Position numbers and translations under genes: made by a program
Shown: positions 54,901 to 64,000 of the stretch, piece after piece
Position numbering within the stretch: the stretch's first letter is position 1
Layout of the letters: the number at the start of each line of letters is the position of its first letter
The notes under the pieces: generated by a model
What the model was told of the DNA's origin: nothing
The model's input: only the letters and a program-made list of their open reading frames with translations
Databases searched by the model: none
Assembly (NCBI RefSeq): GCF_004299445.1
Contig: NZ_SCTC01000052.1
Location: 1-64,000 of the forward strand
Length of the DNA: 64,000 nucleotides
DNA from: Phenylobacterium sp.
GTDB lineage: Bacteria > Pseudomonadota > Alphaproteobacteria > Caulobacterales > Caulobacteraceae
Reading direction: 5' to 3'

Positions 54901-54934
54901 TTGACGTTAGCACATATAAAGATATCTTTATGTG
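54901..54934 (+). promoter_or_regulatory. Promoter and operator of metF-metH operon
   Basis: TTGACG at 54901 and TATCTT at 54923 (16-base spacing) look like -35 and -10 elements. The latter lies in a palindrome at 54911-54934 with core TAAAGATATCTTTA, the size expected for an ArsR-type dimer. Only two bases separate it from the regulator's start, so the message is nearly leaderless and autoregulated. Confidence 0.68.
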
Positions 54935-54936
54935 CA

Positions 54937-55908
54937 ATGAAACTATCCGCCAAACAGACTGTCGATGTGCTGCGCGCCGCGGGCGAGCCCACACGGCTGC
55001 GTATCCTGGCGCTGCTCGAGCGCGAGGAGCTGGCGGTGCTCGAGCTGTGCCGTGTGCTGGACCAGAGCCAGCCACGCGTTTCGCGGCATCTGAAGCTCCT
55101 GGCCGAGGCGGGGTTGGTCGAGCGGTTCCCTGACGGGGCCTGGGTGTTTTACCGTCTCTCCAGCGGAGGCCGGCAGCGCGAGGTGATCGGCCAGGTCCTG
55201 GCGCACATCAACGCCGATGATCCCGTCCTGGCCCGCGACCGCCGAAAGCTGGACGACGTGCAGGCCGAGCGCGCCGACGCCGCCCAGGCCTACTTCGCCG
55301 AGAACGCCGCGCAGTGGGACCAGATCCGTTCGCTCTACGTCTCGGACGATCACGTCGAGACCGAGGTTCAGGAGGTCGCCGGTCGCGGGCGTGTCGGCAA
55401 GCTGGTCGACCTGGGCAGCGGGACCGGCCGTATGCTGACCCTGCTGGGGCCCCAGGCGGATCAGGCCCTGGGTCTCGACCTGTCGCAGCAGATGCTGAAC
55501 ATCGCGCGCCGCAATGTGACCGAGGCCGGGCTGACCAACGTCGAGCTGCGGCACGGCGACATCTTCGACACCCGCCTCCCCGAGGCCTCGGCCGACCTCG
55601 TGGTCGTCCATCAGGTGCTGCACTATCTGGGCGACCCCGCCGCTGCCGTCCGCGAGGCAGCCCGGGTGGTCTCGCCCGGCGGCAAGCTGATCATCGTCGA
55701 CTTCGCCCCGCACAAGCACGAGTTCCTGCGCGAGCAGCACCAGCATCGCCGCCTCGGCTTCTCCGACGAGGAGATGGCCCGGTGGCTGAGCGAGGCCGAA
55801 CTGCCGTCTGTTCAAATGCACGCCCTGCCGCCCACCCGGGCCGATGGGCTGACCGTGAAGATCTGGGCCGCCCAGCGTGCGCCCACCGCCTTGAGGAGCG
55901 CCGCGTGA
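54937..55908 (+). CDS. ArsR regulator fused to SAM methyltransferase
   Basis: A 323-residue fusion. The N-terminal winged helix (LRILALLEREELAVLELCRVLDQSQPRVSRHLKLL) is of ArsR type and the C-terminal domain is a class I methyltransferase (VDLGSGTGRMLTLL and VVHQVLHYLGDP). Fusions of this kind head methionine operons in alphaproteobacteria, where SAH/SAM-responsive ArsR proteins (SahR group) are known. It may sense SAH or SAM through the methyltransferase fold. The stop overlaps metF as GTGA. Confidence 0.87.
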   Translation: MKLSAKQTVDVLRAAGEPTRLRILALLEREELAVLELCRVLDQSQPRVSRHLKLLAEAGLVERFPDGAWVFYRLSSGGRQREVIGQVLAHINADDPVLARDRRKLDDVQAERADAAQAYFAENAAQWDQIRSLYVSDDHVETEVQEVAGRGRVGKLVDLGSGTGRMLTLLGPQADQALGLDLSQQMLNIARRNVTEAGLTNVELRHGDIFDTRLPEASADLVVVHQVLHYLGDPAAAVREAARVVSPGGKLIIVDFAPHKHEFLREQHQHRRLGFSDEEMARWLSEAELPSVQMHALPPTRADGLTVKIWAAQRAPTALRSAA

Positions 55909-56840
55909 GTCCGGCTGAAACCGCATTAGGTCCCGTGGCCCGCGCCGGCGCCGGCCAGGGTCCGCGCCCCCGCATCTCGTTCGAGTTCTCGCCACCCAAG
56001 GGCCCTAAGAGCGAGGAAAGCCTGTGGGAGGCGATCCGCCGCCTCGAGCCTCTGAACCCCGAGTTCGTATCGGTGACCTATGGCGCCGGCGGCTCGACGC
56101 GTGAGCGCACCCACCGCACGGTCGTGCGGATCCTCAAGGAAACGAGCCTCAAGCCGGCCGCGCATCTGACCTGCGTGGAAGCCAGCCGGGCCGAAGTGGA
56201 CGAGGTGATCCGGGACTACTGGGACGCCGGCATCCGCCACATCGTGGCGCTTCGGGGTGACCCGCCCGGCTCGCTGGGCGGCGTCTACACGCCCCGCGCC
56301 GACGGCTATCAGAATGCGACCGAGCTCACCGCCGGGATCAAGGCCATCGCGCCCTTCGAGGTGAGCGTCGGCGTCTACCCGCAAATCCACCCGGAAAGCC
56401 CGTCGGTCGATCACGACATCGCCGTCCTGAAGGCGAAGGTGGATGCCGGCGCGACGCGGGCGATCTCGAACTTCTTCTTCGACATCGACGGCTACCTGCG
56501 GTTCGTGGACCGCATCCGCAAGGCGGGCGTCGATGTGCCGATCCTGCCGGGCATCATGCCGGTCTCCAGCTTCGAGGGCCTGCGCAACATGTCGGGCCGC
56601 ATTGGGGTCGCCATCCCGCCCTGGCTCGCCAATCACTTCGAAGGCCTGGACGCCGATCCCGAGACCCGCAAGCTGGTCGCCGCCTCGGTCGCCGCTGAGA
56701 TGTGCGCCAAACTGGCCGAAGAAGGCTTTTCCGACTTCCACTTCTACACCCTCAACCGCGCCGACCTGACCTATGCGATCTGCCGCATCCTGGGCGTGCG
56801 CGAGACCCCGACTGCTGAACCGAAGGAAGCTGCGGCATGA
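55905..56840 (+). CDS. metF: Methylenetetrahydrofolate reductase
   Basis: A 311-residue FAD enzyme making 5-methyltetrahydrofolate for MetH. SFEFSPPKG near residue 26 carries the catalytic Glu; TYGAGGSTRERT, HIVALRGDPP and ISNFFFDIDGY are typical segments. GTG at 55905 gives a 20-residue leader before the domain. It overlaps the regulator before it and metH after it. Confidence 0.93.
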   Translation: MSPAETALGPVARAGAGQGPRPRISFEFSPPKGPKSEESLWEAIRRLEPLNPEFVSVTYGAGGSTRERTHRTVVRILKETSLKPAAHLTCVEASRAEVDEVIRDYWDAGIRHIVALRGDPPGSLGGVYTPRADGYQNATELTAGIKAIAPFEVSVGVYPQIHPESPSVDHDIAVLKAKVDAGATRAISNFFFDIDGYLRFVDRIRKAGVDVPILPGIMPVSSFEGLRNMSGRIGVAIPPWLANHFEGLDADPETRKLVAASVAAEMCAKLAEEGFSDFHFYTLNRADLTYAICRILGVRETPTAEPKEAAA

Positions 56841-57898
56841 CCCGGCAAGACCGCATCGCGGCGCTGAAGGCCGCCGCCAAGGAGCGCGTGCTCATCCTGG
56901 ACGGCTCGTGGGGCGTGATGTTCCAGAAGCGCGGCCTGTCCGAGGACGACTACCGCGGCGACCGGTTCAAGGACCATCCAGGCCAGATGAAGGGCAACAA
57001 CGACATCCTGTGCCTGACCCGGCCAGATATCGTCGCCGACCTGCACGACCAGTACTACGCCGCCGGCGCCGACATCAGCGAGACCAACACCTTCTCGGCC
57101 ACCAGCATCGGCCAGGGCGAGTACGCCCAGGAAGCGGCCGTGCGCGACATCAACCTGCAGGGCGCCCGCATCGCCCGCGAGGTCGCCGATCGCTGGACAG
57201 CGAAGGAGCCGCACAAGCCGCGCTTCGTCGCCGGCTCCATCGGCCCCCTGCCGGTGATGCTGTCGATGAGCTCGGACGTGAACGATCCCGGCGCGCGCAA
57301 GGTCACGTTCGACCAGGTCTACGAGGCCTATCGCGAGCAGGTCCGCGCGCTGCACGAGGGCGGCGTCGACATGTTCCTGATCGAGACCATCACCGACACC
57401 CTCAACTGCAAGGCCGCGATCAAGGCGGTTCTCGATCTGCAGGACGAGGGCTACGAGCCGCTGCCGATCTGGATCTCGGGAACCATCACAGACCGGTCGG
57501 GCCGCACGCTGAGCGGTCAGACGGTGGAGGCCTTCTGGAACTCGGTGCGCCACGCCAAGCCGTTCGCCATCGGCCTGAACTGCGCCCTGGGCGCCGACCT
57601 GATGCGGCCGCACATCGCCGAACTGGCGCGCGTCGCGGACACGCTGGTCTCAGCCTATCCGAACGCGGGCCTCCCCAACGCCATGGGCGAGTACGACGAG
57701 GAGCCGCACCAGACCGGCCACCAGCTGCACGAGTGGGCTGAGCAGGGTCTGGTCAACATCCTGGGCGGCTGCTGCGGCACCACGCCGGACCACATCCGCC
57801 ACGTGGCCGACGCCGTGCGCGGCCTGAAACCGCGCCAGCCCGCAGAGCGGCCCAGGGCCATGCGGCTGGCCGGGCTCGAGCCGTTCGAACTCGCCTGA
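56837..57898 (+). CDS. metH: Methionine synthase, homocysteine-binding part
   Basis: A 353-residue homocysteine methyltransferase module, equivalent to the N-terminal third of E. coli MetH. Zinc Cys ligands lie in GLNCALG and [20 protein letters not shown] and [10 protein letters not shown] are family landmarks. It is a separate gene rather than part of one chain. It overlaps metF and shares one base with the next ORF (TGATG). Confidence 0.92.
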   Translation: MTRQDRIAALKAAAKERVLILDGSWGVMFQKRGLSEDDYRGDRFKDHPGQMKGNNDILCLTRPDIVADLHDQYYAAGADISETNTFSATSIGQGEYAQEAAVRDINLQGARIAREVADRWTAKEPHKPRFVAGSIGPLPVMLSMSSDVNDPGARKVTFDQVYEAYREQVRALHEGGVDMFLIETITDTLNCKAAIKAVLDLQDEGYEPLPIWISGTITDRSGRTLSGQTVEAFWNSVRHAKPFAIGLNCALGADLMRPHIAELARVADTLVSAYPNAGLPNAMGEYDEEPHQTGHQLHEWAEQGLVNILGGCCGTTPDHIRHVADAVRGLKPRQPAERPRAMRLAGLEPFELA

Positions 57899-58362
57899 TG
57901 CAGGCGCCCGAATGGTATGACGCCTGGTGCGAGGAAGCCTTCGAGACCTTCCGCGCCAAGCAGAACGCGCTGACCGAGACCTATCGTCTCGCGTCGTGGG
58001 AGCGCTACGACTACGACACCGCCGCCGGGACCCTGACGTTCTCGGACCACGGGCGACCGAAGGTGCTGGCAGACATCCAGGTCGTCGGGTCCATCGGCGC
58101 CGACGACTGGCTCTGGGGCTGGGCCAACGAGAACTGGCCGGCGGTCAGCACCGACGGCATGCGCGCCGTCCGCGACTTCGGGGCCCAACACGGCATCGAA
58201 GAACTGACCACCCCGCACCTCGAGAGCGACGACCTGCCCGGCCTGGGCTGGATGCTGGCGGCGATCTCGGCTCGCGTTCTCGATGCCGAGGGCGCATACC
58301 GCGCGCCGTCCGGCGGCGGTGCGGTCTACTTCCTGATCCGATCCATCAAGTCTGTGAGCTGA
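57898..58362 (+). CDS. DUF6882-like protein between metH halves
   Basis: A 154-residue soluble acidic protein. The segment [13 protein letters not shown] is Trp-rich and resembles DUF6882-type proteins; I recall the family only by this pattern. It is translationally coupled to the first metH gene and touches the second with no gap. No catalytic motif is evident. It might link the two MetH parts or be an unrelated insertion. Confidence 0.65.
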   Translation: MQAPEWYDAWCEEAFETFRAKQNALTETYRLASWERYDYDTAAGTLTFSDHGRPKVLADIQVVGSIGADDWLWGWANENWPAVSTDGMRAVRDFGAQHGIEELTTPHLESDDLPGLGWMLAAISARVLDAEGAYRAPSGGGAVYFLIRSIKSVS

Positions 58363-61010
<2,648 letters not shown>

Positions 61011-61011
<1 letters not shown>

Positions 61012-61109
61012 TGACCCCCGAAGCCCGCAACAAGCTGTTCGGCCGCGTGGTGATCGTGCTCATGGGCGTGCTGCTGGCCGCCTACATGGCGGCGACGTTC
61101 CTGCGCTGA
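61011..61109 (+). CDS. 32-residue membrane micro-protein after metH
   Basis: A short frame overlapping the metH stop by one base (TGATG), so it is likely translated by re-initiation. It starts MTPEARNKLFGR and has one hydrophobic helix at about residues 13-30 ending in Arg. Function unknown. Its coupling to metH may be conserved in relatives. Confidence 0.55.
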
Positions 61110-61229
61110 GGTCGGGGCGCGGCGCCCAGCCCGTCGCAGGGCCAGGCATCGTGTCCCCGCAATTCGCCCGTGGTTTGTGTTCCCAAGACACGGGACCCGA
61201 TAGCGATCTCCGATTGCCAGAACCCGGGA

Positions 61230-63068
61230 TCACCCCGACAGGCGAGGCGTCGAGCCGCCGGGCCGGCCGGGGGGCGGCTGGCGCGGCGCGGGCGGGGCCG
61301 AGAATGGCACCTTGGCGGAGACCACCGCCGAGGGGCCCAGGATCTGCGGCGTCTGGCTGTACTGCAGCTCTGCGAGCCTCGCCTTGGTGGCGTTGACGAG
61401 TTGGCTGAACGTGAGCGAGCGCTGCTCGCGCAGGATGCTGGCCAGGCAGAACGTGAAGGCGCCGTAGCTGGTCGCGCCGTGCCGGTACTCGTATGAGAGC
61501 TCATCCTCGCCGCAGGCTTCAAGGATCAAGGGCAGGTAGGGCCCCACTGGAGCCTTTCGAGTCTGGCGCGCTTTTCGGTAGGCGGACTGGTGCTCCTGAC
61601 GCAGCATTGACCCTCGGCCTATGCGCACGGTGGCGCCATTGGACCCGAAGAAGTCGGCGTTGGCCTTCTTCGCCGTGCTGAAGTCGGGATTGAGCCGGAC
61701 GAAATCCCGATCGACCCACATTTGGGTCTTCGTGTCCCATTTCAGCTGGCGGTGGCGGATATCGTCCGGCGGCGAAATACCCCGAGCCCTGGCGCCGCTC
61801 TGCCGATGCATGCTGCCCGCATGGCAGCAGTCGAAGATCAGCATGAGCTGAGTGTCGTAGGGCAATTGGCTGTAGAGGGCGTAGATCTGCTCGTCGGAGA
61901 TCGATCGCTCAGGAGTCCAGTCGAAGTCCCAGGGGACCAGGGTCTCGGTCAGGCGGTCCGGCTCGAGGTTGGAGCCGTACTCGGGCACCCGCGCGCCGTG
62001 GCCGCTGTAGTAGAAGACGCGTTGGTCGCCCGGCTGAGCGTCGTCCAGCAGCCACTCGAGGCGCTCAAGGATGCCGGCGGCGGTCGCCCGCTCGTCCAGG
62101 CAGGTTCGGATCTCGCCGGGCTCGAAGCCGCATTCCTGGAGAACGGCGCTCATCGTGAAGACGTCGTTGACGCAGCCGGACAGCCGGTCGGCCTCCCGGG
62201 GATACTCGTTGATCCCCACGAGCAACGCGCGCTTGCGGTCCTTCCGCCCCTTCGCACGGCCCTGCGGGCTGGCCGGACGTTGCCAGGGGCCGCCGCGGGC
62301 GCCGCCGAAGGCCCTGGAATCCGCGGATCGCGCGCCGAGCGGACGCCAGAACGAACCCACGGTCACATTGTGCGTCAGATAGCGCTCGGCCGAATGGTCG
62401 CCGGCGCCTTCCAGATCGAACGGCGTCTGCAACTGACTGAAGTTGGCGACGCCTTGCAGCCGGATCGGCGCAGTGAAGACGTCGTCGTGCTTGTTGTAGA
62501 GGTGGTGCCAATGCCTGACTTTCGGGACCTCTATGCGTCCGTGCGTCAGGTTGCCCACCACGAACGGGTTGCCGATCTGGGACCCCAGGGTGACGTAGTG
62601 CGCCTTCGCCAGGAACGGCGCGGCGGACGAGGCGCCCGCCTCGGCGTGGGTGAAGGCGTTGTAGGTGACCAGCGAGCCCAGGCTGTGGGCGAGGATCACG
62701 TCCGGTTTGAACCCTGCGACCGCGTCCAGCATCAGCTTTCGGGTCTTGGCCTGGAAGTCCTCGCTCTCGACCCAGGCCACAACGTAGCCGGCGGTCCAGC
62801 GCAGGCGGTCCGAGATGTCCGAAACCACGCCCCGCCCGCCGACCAAAGAACCCAGGCCGCTTCGCCCCAGCTTCCATAGCGCCTGCATGGTGTCGGCGAA
62901 GGTCAGTCGGACATCCTCGAAGATCGGATCGTAGGTGACGAACTCGAACTGCAAATCGACGTCTGCGGCGAAACAACTGCGGACAGCCGCCTCCCACTGC
63001 GCCCGCCACGGGGAGCTCCTGTGGTCCCCCAGACCGTGAACGCCCAACACCCTGATCGCCTGAGCCAT
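61230..63068 (-). CDS. Alpha/beta-hydrolase fused to caspase-family protease
   Basis: A 612-residue protein with two enzyme domains. Residues 1-235 form an alpha/beta-hydrolase (HGLGDHR near residue 11 and AHSLGS with putative nucleophile Ser129). Residues 279-590 form a caspase/metacaspase p20-like domain: ALLVGINEYP, catalytic His357 in YSGHGAR and Cys415 in FDCCHAGS. The C-terminal tail is Pro-rich. There is no signal or membrane helix. The start at 63068 has AGGCGG upstream. It stands alone; roles in regulated cell death or defence are inference. Confidence 0.88.
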   Translation of the reverse strand: MAQAIRVLGVHGLGDHRSSPWRAQWEAAVRSCFAADVDLQFEFVTYDPIFEDVRLTFADTMQALWKLGRSGLGSLVGGRGVVSDISDRLRWTAGYVVAWVESEDFQAKTRKLMLDAVAGFKPDVILAHSLGSLVTYNAFTHAEAGASSAAPFLAKAHYVTLGSQIGNPFVVGNLTHGRIEVPKVRHWHHLYNKHDDVFTAPIRLQGVANFSQLQTPFDLEGAGDHSAERYLTHNVTVGSFWRPLGARSADSRAFGGARGGPWQRPASPQGRAKGRKDRKRALLVGINEYPREADRLSGCVNDVFTMSAVLQECGFEPGEIRTCLDERATAAGILERLEWLLDDAQPGDQRVFYYSGHGARVPEYGSNLEPDRLTETLVPWDFDWTPERSISDEQIYALYSQLPYDTQLMLIFDCCHAGSMHRQSGARARGISPPDDIRHRQLKWDTKTQMWVDRDFVRLNPDFSTAKKANADFFGSNGATVRIGRGSMLRQEHQSAYRKARQTRKAPVGPYLPLILEACGEDELSYEYRHGATSYGAFTFCLASILREQRSLTFSQLVNATKARLAELQYSQTPQILGPSAVVSAKVPFSAPPAPRQPPPGRPGGSTPRLSG

Positions 63069-63308
63069 GTCTTGCCGCCTGCTTTTCAGCCTCGCTGCGA
63101 TGCCGGGTACTGAACGGCGGTCGTCCAACCGCGCCCCCGGCGCTCCTGACGCGCCAGAGAACATGCAGACCGAAGCCAAATCAACCTATGGATTAGTTTC
63201 TGGCAAGTTCGGGGACACGCGACCCGTCCCCCGCGCGGGGCGGGCCGGCCTGCCGCCGAGCCTGCGGACGTCCCCGGCGCGACGACGTTCCGCCGGGCCG
63301 TCGCCGCC

Positions 63309-63863
63309 TCAGGCGGCGGCGAGGTTGCGGCGGCGGCGGCGGAGCTGGGCGCCCAGGGCGCCGAAGCCCAGGATCATGAGGGCCCAGGCGCCCGGCTCAG
63401 GCACGGCGCCAGGGTCGGTGACCGTCACCTGCCGCGCGACGAAGATGCTGTAGCCCCCAAGCGAATAAGCGACGTTGCTGGGGGCCGGCTGGGTCGAGGG
63501 CGCGAAGATGAAGAAACTCAGGAAGTCGCCGTCGAGAAGATTGTCGAACACATCCGTCGAGGTGGCGAAGCGCAGGGCGTCGTTCGCCTTGTCATAGGCG
63601 TAGAGCAGCGGCCCGCCCGCGAAGTCCAGCCCGGTGGCGACCAGGCCGTTCGACGTGGGCGCGATGTCGGCCGCGTCGTCGAAGCTGAGCTGGACGCGTC
63701 CAGAGACAGGGTCGACCGGCGGGGCGCCGACGCCGCGCACCGCGTAGAAGTCGCTGGCGGCGAACGTGACGTCGACATCGACGATGGCCGCCGCAGCCGG
63801 CGTCGTGACCCCCAGGACGGCGGCCGCCAGGGCGGCGGCGGACTTCAGGGCAAGGCGGTTCAT
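63309..63863 (-). CDS. PEPxxWA-CTERM exported protein
   Basis: A 184-residue protein with a signal peptide (AAA-A) and a short beta-rich mature part. It ends with VPEPGAWALMILGFGALG followed by LRRRRR, a perfect PEPxxWA-CTERM signal. The start at 63863 was chosen at the signal peptide Met. It is the third protein with this signal in the window; no exosortase gene is seen nearby. Confidence 0.82.
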   Translation of the reverse strand: MNRLALKSAAALAAAVLGVTTPAAAAIVDVDVTFAASDFYAVRGVGAPPVDPVSGRVQLSFDDAADIAPTSNGLVATGLDFAGGPLLYAYDKANDALRFATSTDVFDNLLDGDFLSFFIFAPSTQPAPSNVAYSLGGYSIFVARQVTVTDPGAVPEPGAWALMILGFGALGAQLRRRRRNLAAA

Positions 63864-64000
63864 GACTTCGTCTCCGGTCGGGTGGCGCGGCCGCGCGCGT
63901 GGCGTCTTGTCGGTCGGAGTTCGGCGACGGGAGATCAACTGTAGATTTTTGCCAGAGAGGGGGACCGGGGCGCGCCAAGAGGCCCGCGGGCGGACGCTAG

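Overview
The window comes from a GC-rich alphaproteobacterium, most likely Caulobacteraceae (Caulobacter or Phenylobacterium). This is inferred from gene content: a homogentisate operon, a split cobalamin-dependent methionine synthase, PEPxxWA-CTERM proteins, coq7/dsbB and an alphaproteobacterial HNH gene. I ran no database search. All functions are read from motifs and context.

Bases 1 to about 12,215 are accessory DNA, the right end of an integrated element that continues beyond the left edge. It holds a TraG/VirD4-like ATPase with a membrane-protein partner, several small membrane and secreted proteins, a catalytic-domain-only tyrosine recombinase, an AT-rich PEPxxWA-CTERM gene, a frameshifted DUF3768 gene, an HNH_5-type protein, a complete tRNA-Leu(CAA) and a full-length integrase. 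Directly upstream of the integrase lies the 5' half of a different tRNA-Leu, broken in the anticodon loop. This looks like the attachment site. Core chromosome begins immediately after it.

From 12.2 to 31.6 kb: feoAB under a possible Fur site; a tight six-gene operon hppD - isoaspartyl peptidase - hmgA - small ORF - FAA hydrolase - marR with a palindromic operator; yqaA-dsbB-coq7; a PEPxxWA-CTERM protein with a thioester-like Cys/Gln pair; a Spy/CpxP-like protein followed by a response regulator and kinase; and a sulfatase unit and a haloalkane dehalogenase/TetR pair that share an operator sequence.

From 31.7 to 38.3 kb a cobalamin riboswitch precedes btuB, btuF, btuC, btuD and cobyric acid synthase. 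This B12 supply fits the B12-dependent MetH later in the window. Bases 38.8 to 40.5 kb carry three hydrophobic micro-proteins (31-38 aa) on the minus strand, each with a similar structured leader. They surround a glycine-zipper protein.

From 41 to 54.8 kb the genes are mixed: a TPR protein, a small membrane protein behind an FNR/FixK-like box, an MscS channel, a DUF882 peptidase-like protein, two MFS transporters, CsbD, a TetR, a triple-PAS hybrid kinase, EttA and an RTX protein. From 54.9 to 61.1 kb an ArsR-methyltransferase regulator with an operator heads metF - metH (N part) - unrelated ORF - metH (C part) - micro-ORF. The window ends with an alpha/beta-hydrolase-caspase fusion and another PEPxxWA-CTERM protein.
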